DNA from: Thermoplasmata archaeon
GTDB taxonomy: Archaea > Thermoplasmatota > Thermoplasmata > Thermoplasmatales > Thermoplasmataceae
Direction: 5' to 3'
Assembly: GCA_021797555.1 (NCBI GenBank)
Contig: JAJZZM010000006.1
Location: 1-64,000, forward strand
DNA length: 64,000 nucleotides
Shown here: piece by piece, positions 34,607 through 45,567 of the stretch
Layout of the letters: each line of letters begins with the position of its first letter
How positions within the stretch are numbered: position 1 is the stretch's first letter
Made by a program: the position numbers and the translations under genes
The notes under the pieces: model-generated
What the model was told of the DNA's origin: nothing
Databases searched by the model: none
The model's input: only the letters and a program-made list of their open reading frames with translations

Positions 34607-36961
34607 ATGAAAGTTATCAATTATAACATAAGAATAGATGTGGATTTTGGAAATAAAAAATATAATGGCTCGGAACACATAAAAATAAAGGAAGCTGAAA
34701 AGGAAATAAAGTTTGATTTAAGCGAAATTGAAATAAAAAAGGTTAAAATAAATGATAAGGAGGTAAAATATACTTTAACAGATGATTATGTAAGCGTAAA
34801 TAATAATGAAAATGATATCGACGTCTATATAGAGTTTTCATCGTTTAATGCTAGGGGGTTAAAGGGTTTTTATGTTGCAGGCAATGATAAGGAATATATA
34901 TTATCAACACAGTTTGAAGAATCCGATGCAAGAAGGGCATTCCCATGCATAGACAATCCATTATATAAAGCAACATTTGACATTACATTAATAGTTGATA
35001 AAAATTTAACAGCAATTTCAAACATGCCTATAAAAAATGAAAAAATTGAGAAAACTAAGAAAATTGTTGAATTTGAAGAAACACCGGTAATGTCAACATA
35101 TTTAGTATATTTAGGTGTAGGCCATTTTGATGAAATGTCCGATACATATAAAGGTAAAAAGGTATATTTAACAGCCATGAAAAACCATTTAACAAAATCA
35201 GATTATCCAATAGTAATTGCAAAAAAATCTTTGAATTATCTAGAAAACTATACAAATATAGATTATATGCTGCCCAAACTGCATCTAATATCAGTTCCAG
35301 AGTTTGGTGCAGGGGCAATGGAAAACTGGGGTGCAATAACATTCCGTGAAATATTGTTAACTATAGATAAATCAACGACTACCAGGAGCTATAAAAGAAC
35401 TGCAGAGGTAATAACCCATGAATTAGTGCACCAGTGGTTCGGTGATCTGGTAACAATGAAATGGTGGAATGATTTATGGCTAAATGAAAGCTTTGCAACA
35501 TTCTTTGCATTTAAAACAATAAACGATGTTTATCCAGAATGGAATTTCTATGGCGATTTTTTGCTTGACCAGACGGATGGTGCATATACTATGGATTCAT
35601 TAATAAATTCACATCCAATAAATGCAGATGTTAATGATCCTAAAAGCATATCACAGCTATCATACGAAATAAGGTATGGCAAAGGGTCCAATGTGTTGAG
35701 AATGATAGAGGCCTATGTTGGCAATGATGTTTTTATGAACTCTTTAAGGAATTATTTAAAGAAATTTTCATACAGCAACGCCTCCGGATCGGATTTATGG
35801 AATTCCATAGAGGAGGAATCAAAAAAGGGTATATCGAAAATTATGGAACAGTGGATATCAAAAAAGGGTTATCCATATTTACTTGCAGAGAAAACTGAAG
35901 ATAATTTAAAAATTACACAGAGGCAGTTCTATTTCCTGGATGATGATAGCAATGAGACTTGGGATATACCATTATTTATTAAAAGATATTCCGGGGAAGA
36001 TGCCATATTAATGGATAAAAATAGCATATCACTGGAAGGCGATATATTATCACTGAACAATGACCACTTTGGATTTTACAGGGTTATGTACGACAATTAC
36101 TTATTCGAGAACATAACGAAGAATTTGGATAAAATAAGCAACTACGAAAAATGGGGCATAATAAACGACCTTTATGCATTTTTATTATCCGATAAAATGA
36201 AATTAAATGAATACATTAAAAGATTAGAAAAATTCTATCATGTTAATGACAATATAATAATAGATGAAATATCAAAACAGCTATATAATTTATATAACAT
36301 TACAAACAATAATTATTTCATGGACCTTGCCAATTTCTACATAAAAGACAAAATAGAATATATAGAAAATAACAAAAAAGACGATTTTAACTTTAAGGTA
36401 AGCCTATCATTATTATACACAAGGCTTGCATATATAAACGAAGACTTTGACAAGAGTTTATTAAAAAAATACAGTAATTATTATGATATAGATCCGGATT
36501 TTAGATTGGCATATCTAATAGCAAATGTAAAAATAAACGAAGACTTTGATTATTTATCTGATATAATAGTAAACGCATTCAGTGATGAGGACAAAACAAA
36601 GGCAATAACCGCATCGGGCTTATTAAAAAACCAGAATACAATAATGGAATTTATAAAATCTGGCAAAGCTAAAAAACAGGATATTGATTCATTCTTTGTT
36701 TCAATGGCATCAAATGAACTCTCAAGGGAATATATAATAGATAACATTGAGGGAATAGTAAATACAATGTTTAAACTTGAATTAAGCCCATTAAGGATAA
36801 ATAGATGTGTTCAGTCAATGATATCCTATGCAGGTGTTAAAAACCCTGATAAAATGAGGAAAAATGCAGATAAAATTAAAAGGGATGAAATATTTGGAGG
36901 AATAAATAAGGGTTTAGAATTCTTAAATGTATATGAACATCTAACAAAAAATGTAAATTAA
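34607..36961 (+). CDS. M1-family aminopeptidase (tricorn-interacting factor F2/F3 type)
   Basis: Zinc aminopeptidase of 784 residues that in Thermoplasma trims peptides released by the tricorn protease. Substrate anchor GAMENWG (236-242), zinc motif HELVHQWF (271-275) with the distal Glu294 in WLNESFATFF. The N-terminal saddle domain (1-200) and the long C-terminal helical domain are intact. F2 and F3 are close homologues and cannot be told apart here. Its last four bases overlap the convergent phosphodiesterase gene. The tricorn gene itself is not in the window. Confidence 0.92.
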   Translation: MKVINYNIRIDVDFGNKKYNGSEHIKIKEAEKEIKFDLSEIEIKKVKINDKEVKYTLTDDYVSVNNNENDIDVYIEFSSFNARGLKGFYVAGNDKEYILSTQFEESDARRAFPCIDNPLYKATFDITLIVDKNLTAISNMPIKNEKIEKTKKIVEFEETPVMSTYLVYLGVGHFDEMSDTYKGKKVYLTAMKNHLTKSDYPIVIAKKSLNYLENYTNIDYMLPKLHLISVPEFGAGAMENWGAITFREILLTIDKSTTTRSYKRTAEVITHELVHQWFGDLVTMKWWNDLWLNESFATFFAFKTINDVYPEWNFYGDFLLDQTDGAYTMDSLINSHPINADVNDPKSISQLSYEIRYGKGSNVLRMIEAYVGNDVFMNSLRNYLKKFSYSNASGSDLWNSIEEESKKGISKIMEQWISKKGYPYLLAEKTEDNLKITQRQFYFLDDDSNETWDIPLFIKRYSGEDAILMDKNSISLEGDILSLNNDHFGFYRVMYDNYLFENITKNLDKISNYEKWGIINDLYAFLLSDKMKLNEYIKRLEKFYHVNDNIIIDEISKQLYNLYNITNNNYFMDLANFYIKDKIEYIENNKKDDFNFKVSLSLLYTRLAYINEDFDKSLLKKYSNYYDIDPDFRLAYLIANVKINEDFDYLSDIIVNAFSDEDKTKAITASGLLKNQNTIMEFIKSGKAKKQDIDSFFVSMASNELSREYIIDNIEGIVNTMFKLELSPLRINRCVQSMISYAGVKNPDKMRKNADKIKRDEIFGGINKGLEFLNVYEHLTKNVN

Positions 36962-38208
36962 TAATTTTTTATATCTTTTAAATTTAATGCTGAAAATGGT
37001 ATTACCATCTCTTCTGAACTTAAACCGCCATGCATGCCATTGTCTTTTATTATATCATTTTCATAATATTTATACCATACTGTATTTCCATTTTTTGGCA
37101 GGATTAATACATTGCCCAGCCTGGATTTATACTCCTCCTTTAATTTTCCATAGCCAAGCAAATTATTTTTCAGCAAATAATCAGTTTTCATTATTTCTGC
37201 ACTATCATTTAACATATCCTTTAGATAGGTTATTGCCGAATCCTCGTCGTTTAAATATAGCATCATGTCCCTCGGGCTCCAGGTTTCAGGAATTTTTTTG
37301 CCATTGAATTCCTTTAAATATTTATCAATATTATTAACATAAATCTTTTTATCAACCTTTGAAAAACCATGGTCCGATGAAATTATTACTGATACATCTC
37401 TGCCATAAATTTCCTTAAATAAATCATCAAATAAATATGAAATGTATTTTATTGAATTTAAATGTTCCTGGCTCCCGGGGCCATACCTGTGCTCCATTTT
37501 ATCAAAATTTTCTATGTAAAAAAATACATATGAATTATCCTTTAATTTATCTATTACTTTTTTTAAAATCATAAAGCCTTCACATAGAAAATCAAATCTT
37601 TTTTTCTCCTTGGCACCACTATACATTATCTTGCTATAATCACTTTTCAATAAATTTGAATTGGATATTATATATGATTTTATTCCATTTTCCTTTAGTG
37701 TTTCATAAAATGTTTTCCCGTTAAATAATATTTCTGGATCGGGATTAATATCATTAAATCTTTTTTTATCCTCTTTATAAACCGGTATAAAGGGCAAACT
37801 TTTTAAAACCATATTATATTTTTCTATGAATAACCTCCATTCAAATAATCCATGTTCTATTGGATATAATCCTGTATTTATTGTATTGCTTGCAGCTGCA
37901 GTTGTTGACGGGAATACAGCTGTAATAGGGGAGACTATCCCATTTTCATTTATTGTTTTAAATGGCTTATAATTACTTAGGTAATTTATCCAGTGGTTAT
38001 AACCAAGCCCATCGATATATATAAAAATGATTTTATTATTTCCCTTCAAATTTTCATATAATTTATTATCTAATTTATAACCGTTATAATTGACATTAAA
38101 TAAATTTAATAGCGTATTATTTATATTTGCAAAATTATACCCATTATAATCTGGCAAAACAAATTCATTATAATTCTTGAAATTATTCTTTATTTCATCA
38201 TATATCAT
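36958..38208 (-). CDS. type I phosphodiesterase/nucleotide pyrophosphatase (alkaline-phosphatase superfamily)
   Basis: A 416-residue hydrolase of the two-metal alkaline phosphatase fold. IFIYIDGLGYNHW (first metal Asp), VFPSTTAAASNTINTGLYP (the Thr nucleophile within STTA), HRYGPGSQEHL and ISSDHGFSK (metal Asp-His) match the NPP-type branch, with a final His in MHGGLSSEEMVIP. No signal peptide is seen, so it probably acts in the cytoplasm. The substrate is unknown: phosphodiesters, nucleotides or phosphonates. Confidence 0.85.
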   Translation of the reverse strand: MIYDEIKNNFKNYNEFVLPDYNGYNFANINNTLLNLFNVNYNGYKLDNKLYENLKGNNKIIFIYIDGLGYNHWINYLSNYKPFKTINENGIVSPITAVFPSTTAAASNTINTGLYPIEHGLFEWRLFIEKYNMVLKSLPFIPVYKEDKKRFNDINPDPEILFNGKTFYETLKENGIKSYIISNSNLLKSDYSKIMYSGAKEKKRFDFLCEGFMILKKVIDKLKDNSYVFFYIENFDKMEHRYGPGSQEHLNSIKYISYLFDDLFKEIYGRDVSVIISSDHGFSKVDKKIYVNNIDKYLKEFNGKKIPETWSPRDMMLYLNDEDSAITYLKDMLNDSAEIMKTDYLLKNNLLGYGKLKEEYKSRLGNVLILPKNGNTVWYKYYENDIIKDNGMHGGLSSEEMVIPFSALNLKDIKNY

Positions 38209-38411
38209 GGTTACATATCCTTTGATAATATTAATTTTTAATTATCTAATTTCATTACCTATTTATACCTCCTTATATTTTTATATAAAATTGAATATTT
38301 AATTAATAGGTTTCCCGGAATAAATTGTTCCTGAATTCTTTAGATTATTTAAAAGCAATGGAAAATAATTTTTTCAAAATTAGATATGTAAAAGGGTTTC
38401 CATGAAAAATT

Positions 38412-39329
38412 TTATAAATTATTTTTATACTTTGAAATAATATAATCTGCAAGCATGACCTCTGTTCCCGATAAGCCTACAGATGCAAAAATTGTTATTT
38501 CATCTTTATTTTGCCTTCCCGTTATTTTATTTGATATTGCATCAGACAGTTCAAATAAATTTTCAGAGTTTTTAAGTTTATGTTTGTTATTATATGAATT
38601 TAACTGATCAACTGAATCTGTAAAAATTTTATCGCTCCTTGATATTACATCATCACCGATTTCACTGTAATTCTTATGCTTGCTGCCAACCCAGACAATA
38701 TGGGTGCCATTACATATATAATCAGAATTTATTACCGGTGTTTTAGATGTTGTTGCCGTGATTATAATATCGCTGTTTGCTGTCGCATCATTAGCATTAT
38801 TGCAGTTAATTATTTTTATATTATTTATTTTTACATATTTCTGTTCATCCAGTTTTTTTATAAATATTTCTCTATGCTTATTATTTGGAGAGAATACTTT
38901 TATTTCTTTTATATTTCTTACATTTATCGCACACATAGTTTGAATTAATGCCTGATTGCCGGTTCCAATAACAGAAAGAACGCTGCTATCTTTTTTTGAC
39001 AATACTTCTATAGATAATGCACCTATTGCACCGGTTCTCAGTGTACCTGTATAATTCCCTGTTATTATGCCCTTTAATTTGCCTGTTGATGTATCTATAA
39101 CAGATATAAACTGGTCACCACCATTGCTATATAAATTATAGCATCTAAAACCGGAAATGTGTGAGTCCAGGTTTTCTCCCGCAGTTATTACAATTTTATC
39201 CACTATACTATACCTTGGAGGAGAAATTAAATTGTTTTCAGATCTTTCGATAAATGCATTTTTAATAATATTTATTGCTTCTTTAATCTCTATATTTTTT
39301 GTGACATAATTATCATCCAAAATAATCAT
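38412..39329 (-). CDS. ornithine cyclodeaminase/mu-crystallin family protein
   Basis: A 305-residue NAD(P)-dependent enzyme. The Rossmann motif is SVIGTGNQALIQT (about 122-134), with SPPRYSI and the KLKGIITGNY-TGTLRTGA block containing the family Arg. Members deaminate ornithine cyclically, act as alanine dehydrogenase in some archaea, or reduce cyclic imines. The family Lys at the active site is not obvious by eye (KIVITAGENLD region), so the exact reaction stays open. Stands alone; about 200 bases of AT-rich spacer on its 3' side contain nothing I can name. Confidence 0.85.
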   Translation of the reverse strand: MIILDDNYVTKNIEIKEAINIIKNAFIERSENNLISPPRYSIVDKIVITAGENLDSHISGFRCYNLYSNGGDQFISVIDTSTGKLKGIITGNYTGTLRTGAIGALSIEVLSKKDSSVLSVIGTGNQALIQTMCAINVRNIKEIKVFSPNNKHREIFIKKLDEQKYVKINNIKIINCNNANDATANSDIIITATTSKTPVINSDYICNGTHIVWVGSKHKNYSEIGDDVISRSDKIFTDSVDQLNSYNNKHKLKNSENLFELSDAISNKITGRQNKDEITIFASVGLSGTEVMLADYIISKYKNNL

Positions 39330-39430
39330 AAAACATAAATCATATTCAATATAAATAGTAAATTGTTTATAAATTTTATAAATATTTTAATTATAATATA
39401 TATAAATTTTATTCATTGTGATTCGTAATT

Positions 39431-41428
39431 TTACCACATATTTATTTTCTGGAATTTTCTATCATGAATTTTTGTAATACTTTTAAATGTATCCTCAAAT
39501 TTTTCATGTACATATACAGGTATTTCGGCTCTGAATTTTTCAGGTGAATGCACATCGTTATATATCTGCCATTTTAATGCCTCATCTTTAATAATTAACC
39601 TCCAGCTCTGTGCCCAGGAAATAAAGAACCTCTGTTCAGGTGTAAAATTATCTTTTAATTTCCGCATTTCTGGATTTTTGTTTAATCTTCTCTCAAGTGC
39701 CTCAAAAGCTATACTGACACCGCCTATATCAGCTATATTTTCACCTAATGTTAATTCGCCGTTTACATAAATCCCGGGAAGGGCTTCCAGTGAATTATAT
39801 AATTCAATAACACTTTTTGCCTTTTCCATAAAAGCTTTGTTGTCTTCCTGAGTCCACCAGTCATTAATATTGCCATTTAAATCGAATTTCCTGCCCTCGT
39901 CATCATATCCATGTGTCATTTCATGTGCTATAGTTCCTCCGATAGCACCATAATTAACAGCATCATCCATTGTAACATCAAAAAACGGTGGCTGCAAGAT
40001 GCCCGCAGGAAATACTATTTCATTGTCAGTAGGCGAGAAATATGCATTTACAGTTTGTGGTGTCATTTCCCACAGTTCTTTATCAACCGGCCTGCCTATT
40101 CTTTTAATTTCTCTTTCAAACTCAAATTTATTGCACCGGATTACGTTTCCAAAAAAGTCATTCATATCAATTTTTATCGATGAATAATCTATAAACTTTG
40201 ATGGAAAGCCTATTTTAGACCTAAATTTACTGAACTTTTCCAGGGCTTTTTCCCTTGTTTTTTCACCCATCCATGTTAATTTATTAATCCTTTCAACAAA
40301 AACTTCTCTTAGATCGTTAACCATATCATCCATTCTTCTTTTTGATTCTTCGCTAAATTCCTGTTTAACATAAAGCTCGCCTAATGCTTCACCCATTAAA
40401 TTATCTATAATATCAACGGCCTTTTTCCATCTTTTTTCCGGTTTTTCCTGTCCGAGCAATTTTTTTCGGAAGAAATCAAAAAACTCATTTTCAGCGCCGG
40501 AATAAAGATATGGAGATGCAAAATTAAGAGTTTTCCATTTTAAATATATTTTCCACTGTTCTATAGAATATTTTTCTATAAGCTTCCCAAGGTTATAAAA
40601 AAATTCTGGTTGGCCAACAATAATATAATCCGCATTGCTTATTCCAGTTTCGGAAAAATATAACTTAAAATATAAACCCGGGAATTCATTTAATATATTA
40701 TTAAATTCAAATCTATTGTAATTCTTTTCAGGGTCCCTTAAATCGACGGGTTTCTTGCTTTTCAGTGCCATGTCTGTTTCTATGTTTAAAACATTATGGG
40801 TAGCCTGGTCCGATTGTTCGTCATTTAATCCATATAAATGAAAAACATTCTTTATGTGTTGTAAGTAATGTTTCCTTATGTCAATGAATGAATCCTCAAG
40901 ATAATAATCCCGGTTGGGAAGAGATAAACCGCCCTGGTTCAAATAGTAGGCATAAATAGAGCTATTCCTCTCATCAGGCGATGATTCAAATGAAAATAAA
41001 ACGTTTATGCCTATAGAATGAAGATATGCAGAAATGCTTATAATATCATTTTTGTTATATATGCCATCGATTTTTTCTATAATTCCTTTAACAGGTTTAA
41101 ATTTGGCATTTTCTATTGTTTTTATATCCATTATAGAAATATAAAAATTACCTAAGGATTTTTCAATAGCATTTTCATTATCATTGTTAATGGCACATGA
41201 TTCGAGAATTTTTCCAAGTATATATTTATTCCATTCTATAAGTTCTATATCAGCTCCCCACATAAACTTGTCCTCTGGAATATTGTTATGAGCAACCCAG
41301 TTTCCATATGAATACATATAAAAATTTTCCATCGGGTCATATGAATTATCCACATATTTTATGGAAAATGATGGTTTTTCAGGTTTTTCACCTATATAGA
41401 TATTACCTATTTTGCCTCTATTATTCAT
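39431..41428 (-). CDS. M13-family metallopeptidase (PepO/neprilysin type)
   Basis: A 665-residue zinc endopeptidase. NAYFSPTDNEIVFPAGILQP, IAHEMTHGYDDEGR with His502 and His506, and GENIADIGG with Glu563 as third ligand are the full M13 signature; the C-terminal DVHSPEKFR is also typical. There is no N-terminal signal or span, unlike animal members, so it is probably a cytoplasmic oligopeptidase like bacterial PepO. The M13 family is mainly bacterial and eukaryotic, so gene transfer is plausible, although composition is that of the neighbours. Confidence 0.93.
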   Translation of the reverse strand: MNNRGKIGNIYIGEKPEKPSFSIKYVDNSYDPMENFYMYSYGNWVAHNNIPEDKFMWGADIELIEWNKYILGKILESCAINNDNENAIEKSLGNFYISIMDIKTIENAKFKPVKGIIEKIDGIYNKNDIISISAYLHSIGINVLFSFESSPDERNSSIYAYYLNQGGLSLPNRDYYLEDSFIDIRKHYLQHIKNVFHLYGLNDEQSDQATHNVLNIETDMALKSKKPVDLRDPEKNYNRFEFNNILNEFPGLYFKLYFSETGISNADYIIVGQPEFFYNLGKLIEKYSIEQWKIYLKWKTLNFASPYLYSGAENEFFDFFRKKLLGQEKPEKRWKKAVDIIDNLMGEALGELYVKQEFSEESKRRMDDMVNDLREVFVERINKLTWMGEKTREKALEKFSKFRSKIGFPSKFIDYSSIKIDMNDFFGNVIRCNKFEFEREIKRIGRPVDKELWEMTPQTVNAYFSPTDNEIVFPAGILQPPFFDVTMDDAVNYGAIGGTIAHEMTHGYDDEGRKFDLNGNINDWWTQEDNKAFMEKAKSVIELYNSLEALPGIYVNGELTLGENIADIGGVSIAFEALERRLNKNPEMRKLKDNFTPEQRFFISWAQSWRLIIKDEALKWQIYNDVHSPEKFRAEIPVYVHEKFEDTFKSITKIHDRKFQKINMW

Positions 41429-41678
41429 TTTTAGTTATAGTATATTGATATTTAATTTTTTTATTAATTTTATATATAATTTTATATATAATTTTATGTC
41501 ATATATATTCTATAATTGAAGTGCTTATATGGATTATTGTATTTTATGATAAAAAATTGGAAAAATGCAAAAGCAATATAAAATTTTATATTATTACTTT
41601 ATAACAATTTTAAAATAACAAATTATAAAAATAACAATATTTAAATTAATGAAAATATTGCTATAAAGTGTGATTATA

Positions 41679-41936
41679 ATGAAGCATGCAAAACCGGAGC
41701 AATTAAATTATATAGCTGTAGAAATATGCAGCCAGGTAAGGTTATTCCCACATATTTTTGAAAGAATTCCATGCCACTTCTATTATCGTGGGAAAAATAT
41801 ATTGCATTTCCATGAGGATAAAGGAAATATATATGCTGATATAGGGGATAAACGGCTAAAATGCGATGATGTTAATGCAATAATTTCTGAAATAAATTTA
41901 ATTATTTATAACATTAACAAAGGTTCAAAAAACTAA
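41679..41936 (+). CDS. small protein resembling the luciferase-domain/DUF5519 family
   Basis: From ATG 41679 (GTGAT site upstream) 85 residues: helix PEQLNYIAVEICSQ, FERIPCHFYYRG, then NILHFHEDKGNIYADIGDKR, which resembles the H-x-H ... D-x-x motif of short DUF5519 proteins. The match is by eye only and the function of that family is obscure. A bare single gene facing tRNA-Val. Confidence 0.4.
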   Translation: MKHAKPEQLNYIAVEICSQVRLFPHIFERIPCHFYYRGKNILHFHEDKGNIYADIGDKRLKCDDVNAIISEINLIIYNINKGSKN

Positions 41937-41974
41937 AAATACTTTAAAGCATGGTAAATATAACAGTATTTTTA

Positions 41975-42046
41975 TGGGCCCGACCGGATTCGGACCGGTG
42001 ACCTTCTCCGTGTCAGGGAGACATCATACCACTAGACTACGAGCCC
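41975..42046 (-). tRNA. tRNA-Val (GAC)
   Basis: Acceptor GGGCTCG/CGGGCCC with one T-G pair, anticodon arm TCTCC-CTGACAC-GGAGA giving GAC, T arm ACCGG-TCCGAAT-CCGGT, discriminator A. No intron. Confidence 0.94.
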
Positions 42047-42095
42047 TCTATGGTTTATTTTAAGATTATATATAATTTTTTACATTTATCTTAAT

Positions 42096-44801
42096 TTATT
42101 CTATTTTTATTAGGGGCCTACCTGGCCAGGGGTTTTTTAATAATATTTCATTGCATTGTATTATGTTTATTTTCATATTCAGTGATTTTTCTATAAATTC
42201 TCTGTTCTCGTTAAGTATATAATATTCATCAAGAAAATTATTGTCTATCCTGTTTTTATTTTTCATATAATCCTTAATCATCATGTTATATTCCTTTTTT
42301 AACGTTTTATTATTAAAGTTTTCAATGAAGTTTTTCTGTATATCTCCATAAACTGTTAAATTAATAATTTTTCCAGGGTATTTTATAATTTTTAATATTT
42401 CCCTTATATCGCTCAGAACCCTTGAAAGATATTCCTCCGATCTTAATATATTATAATCTATTTTATCATCTATATTAAAATCTAAATATTCTTTGCTTAC
42501 AAAGCTATCTTTAACATATTTATGCCATAGTTCCTCACATGAGTATGGCATAACAGGAGACAATGCAATTAACCAGTCATGCATTACCATTTTCAGTGCT
42601 TTGTTAATATTAAAACCCCTGTTTTCAACATATTTTAAATCATTTAAAACATTATAAAATATGGATATATACGCATCACGTATGTCCATTGATTCCATAT
42701 TTGTGAAATAATCCTTTAAATTTTTATAAAACGATGAATAAAACCATTTATAAATATAATTATTATCATCACTATTATCAGAATAGTTTTCAAAAATGCT
42801 TAAAAACATTGATTGTTTTTTTATTATTGATGTAAGGTCCTTTTCATTCCAGTCCAACAATGATGATATATCGGCACCAACAGCAATAAACAGCCTGTAT
42901 ATATCTGCACTGTATTTTTTAACAGTTTCTAATAATGATATGACATTACCTTTGCTTTTTGAAATCTTTGCACCATTGGATATTACTAAACCAGAGACCA
43001 TTAATCCGCCGGGCAAATATTTGCCTGAAAATATTGCCGCATGGTTCATTATATAAAATGATAAATGATTTGAAATATGTGGTGGTGCAGTTATTCTTAA
43101 ATCATTGCCGTACCAGTAGTCAAATTCATTTTTTGCTTTTACTATATTTTCCATTGTATAATCATCATATTTGTTTTTTAGATTTTTATTTAAGAATATA
43201 TGATCCAAAATATCATCATTTATATTATTTAAATGATTGTATATATTATATAACTCATTTCTATTTGTGTACGCAACCATATATATTGTAGAATCCGATA
43301 ATGATTCAATAATCCAGTTTTCATCAAATGGGAGTTTTGTGCCTATCCCCCTTTTCCTGGCAGCAGGTCTTTCCCTTAGCCAGTCTATTGCATCATTCAT
43401 GGCTTTTCTATATAATTCCGGATAGAATTTCATAGAGTTTATTAAATCATGTGACTTTTCCTTTAGCCATTTCTGTGAATAATCTATAAACCACTGATCC
43501 TTTAATATTGCAACAATTACCTTTGAACCTGATCTTGTTATTGCTTTTCTGGTTGTTTCATAAAATATCATTGCATTATTATCTTTTAATAAATCGTTTT
43601 TTATCAACTCTCTGGCTTCCTGTACACTTAAATTTGAATATTTTCCTGAATTAATTAATATTCCATTGTAAAATTCTTCCTTATATAATTCCTGTGTTGC
43701 TTCCTTTAATTTTGAATCATTGTTAAATAAATCATATTTTTTTACAAGGTTTTCAACATTTGTATCGCTGTTTGTTTTAACAACATTTTTTATTTCATTT
43801 TTTATATTATTATTTTTGAAGTATATGTAATCGAATATTGAATGCCCAGGAACAGAGTATACTACACCTGTTCCATTATCAGGGTCTACAAAGGATGCAC
43901 TTATTACACTTACACAAATTCCATATAATGGAACTTTGAATTTCTGATTTAATATATCATTATTGCTTACGTCAGAAATTAATTTTACATTCTCATGCTG
44001 GAATGAGAACTTTAAATATCCTTCATATGACATTACATATTTATCATTTTTATAGCCAATTAAAACATATCTAGCTTCGGGATTTATCCATAAATTGGTA
44101 ACACCGTATAATGTTTCGGGCCTTAATGAAGCCGCCATTAAATTATAATTTTTACCCTTAAATACTACGCCGGTAAACTCCTCTATTGATACTTTATCCG
44201 TATCTCCATCCTTTATGTCGTCCTCACCTACCGCATTTTCATCGTTTATACTGTACAATATCGGGTATTCTCCTTTTTTTAGCAAACCTAAAGATTCTAA
44301 TTTCCTGAACTGCCATTTTACAATTTCCTGGTAAAATTTATCTGCAGATGTAAAGCTCCTTGTCCAGTCTATTGAATATCCTAAATTCTTAAAATCCTTT
44401 ATAATAACCCTTGCAAAATAATCTGCTATATTTTCAGGTTCCTTAAATTTTTCTAATATTATATCCATATCTTCCGGCTTCTCGTATTCTGACAAATAGC
44501 TTTTATATAATTTTATTGTATTAATATCATTATTCCTTAATCTTTCCGAAAATGCCAGTATAGGTGTGCCGCTTTCGTGGAATCCCATTGGGAACAGGAC
44601 ATTGTATCCTCTTAATCTTTTATATCTTGCTATTATATCACCTAATGTATATGTCCTCCCATGCCCTACATGAAGTGAACCGTTTGTATATGGCCATGGA
44701 ACTGTAACAAAGAATTTTTCTATACCCTCATCTATTTCAGGTTCAAACACATGATTTTCATACCATAATTTGCTCCATTTTTCTTCTATATTATTATCCA
44801 T
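42096..44801 (-). CDS. leuS: leucyl-tRNA synthetase
   Basis: Class Ia synthetase of archaeal/eukaryotic type, 901 residues. HIGH-equivalent HVGHGRTYTLGD (44-55) after PWPYTNGSL; KMSKS-equivalent AKISKSKGN in the second half; the CP1 editing domain lies between (with MAASLRPETLYG and a T-rich/GTGVVYSVPGHS region). The WINPEARYV and MGFHESGTPI blocks fit LeuRS rather than IleRS or ValRS. Its ATG sits one base after the pyruvoyl arginine decarboxylase stop, so the two are one unit. Confidence 0.95.
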   Translation of the reverse strand: MDNNIEEKWSKLWYENHVFEPEIDEGIEKFFVTVPWPYTNGSLHVGHGRTYTLGDIIARYKRLRGYNVLFPMGFHESGTPILAFSERLRNNDINTIKLYKSYLSEYEKPEDMDIILEKFKEPENIADYFARVIIKDFKNLGYSIDWTRSFTSADKFYQEIVKWQFRKLESLGLLKKGEYPILYSINDENAVGEDDIKDGDTDKVSIEEFTGVVFKGKNYNLMAASLRPETLYGVTNLWINPEARYVLIGYKNDKYVMSYEGYLKFSFQHENVKLISDVSNNDILNQKFKVPLYGICVSVISASFVDPDNGTGVVYSVPGHSIFDYIYFKNNNIKNEIKNVVKTNSDTNVENLVKKYDLFNNDSKLKEATQELYKEEFYNGILINSGKYSNLSVQEARELIKNDLLKDNNAMIFYETTRKAITRSGSKVIVAILKDQWFIDYSQKWLKEKSHDLINSMKFYPELYRKAMNDAIDWLRERPAARKRGIGTKLPFDENWIIESLSDSTIYMVAYTNRNELYNIYNHLNNINDDILDHIFLNKNLKNKYDDYTMENIVKAKNEFDYWYGNDLRITAPPHISNHLSFYIMNHAAIFSGKYLPGGLMVSGLVISNGAKISKSKGNVISLLETVKKYSADIYRLFIAVGADISSLLDWNEKDLTSIIKKQSMFLSIFENYSDNSDDNNYIYKWFYSSFYKNLKDYFTNMESMDIRDAYISIFYNVLNDLKYVENRGFNINKALKMVMHDWLIALSPVMPYSCEELWHKYVKDSFVSKEYLDFNIDDKIDYNILRSEEYLSRVLSDIREILKIIKYPGKIINLTVYGDIQKNFIENFNNKTLKKEYNMMIKDYMKNKNRIDNNFLDEYYILNENREFIEKSLNMKINIIQCNEILLKNPWPGRPLIKIE

Positions 44802-44802
44802 A

Positions 44803-45342
44803 TTACACCACTAATACCGCTGCTGCGATAACAGTTGCCCATTCATCTGGCTTTAAAACAACTGTTGTTGCTGCTATATTCTTCGTAGTTAATATTTTGT
44901 CATCAAGAACATATTCATTTTTATGCTCCTCCCATTTTAAATGGTCATCTAACCCCATCGTGCTTGCAAGCATTTCCGCAGCCAATTTTTCGGCAAAATG
45001 GCCGGAATCGTTTTCGGTTTGCCCAAATGAATGGTGTTCGCTTAAATATCCCCACTTGCTTCTATCGGATGGAATTGCAACACCTATTGCCGATGAAATC
45101 ATTCTATTCAATTCATTTGAAGAATTCCTTGCCAGGACAGTAAATAATATCTGGCCATATGATAATAATTCAACGCCTTCAATCTTATCAACTATCTCTG
45201 CGTATGGTGGAACTATGGAGCTGACACTTACCAGATTATAGGGTGCAATATCTGCATCCCTTAAAGCATTTTCAAATGATTGCAGTTGTGTTTCTCCACG
45301 ACCTATACCTCTGGTAAAGAATATTTTCTTTGCAAGTAACAT
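44803..45342 (-). CDS. pdaD: pyruvoyl-dependent arginine decarboxylase
   Basis: Makes agmatine from arginine, the entry to archaeal polyamines and to agmatidine in tRNA-Ile. A 179-residue proenzyme cleaved at a Ser-Ser pair: [14 protein letters not shown], with cleavage expected between S41 and S42, leaving the pyruvoyl group on the large chain. [24 protein letters not shown] is the conserved helix. Upstream of leuS in the same operon. Confidence 0.93.
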   Translation of the reverse strand: MLLAKKIFFTRGIGRGETQLQSFENALRDADIAPYNLVSVSSIVPPYAEIVDKIEGVELLSYGQILFTVLARNSSNELNRMISSAIGVAIPSDRSKWGYLSEHHSFGQTENDSGHFAEKLAAEMLASTMGLDDHLKWEEHKNEYVLDDKILTTKNIAATTVVLKPDEWATVIAAAVLVV

Positions 45343-45567
45343 GCAGGTATATTATTATTTATTTAAAATATTTATTTATTTTTTACTTCGGATAAATTAT
45401 TGTATTTTATGATAACGTAATATGTTTACTGTAAATTCAACTTTATTCTAGGTTAATATTCTTTTATTGTATTTTTATCTTGTATATATAGGAAATATTT
45501 ACAGGATAATATAAAAATATCTTATAATAAAAAAATATTATATACTATCATATGATAATTATCAAAC

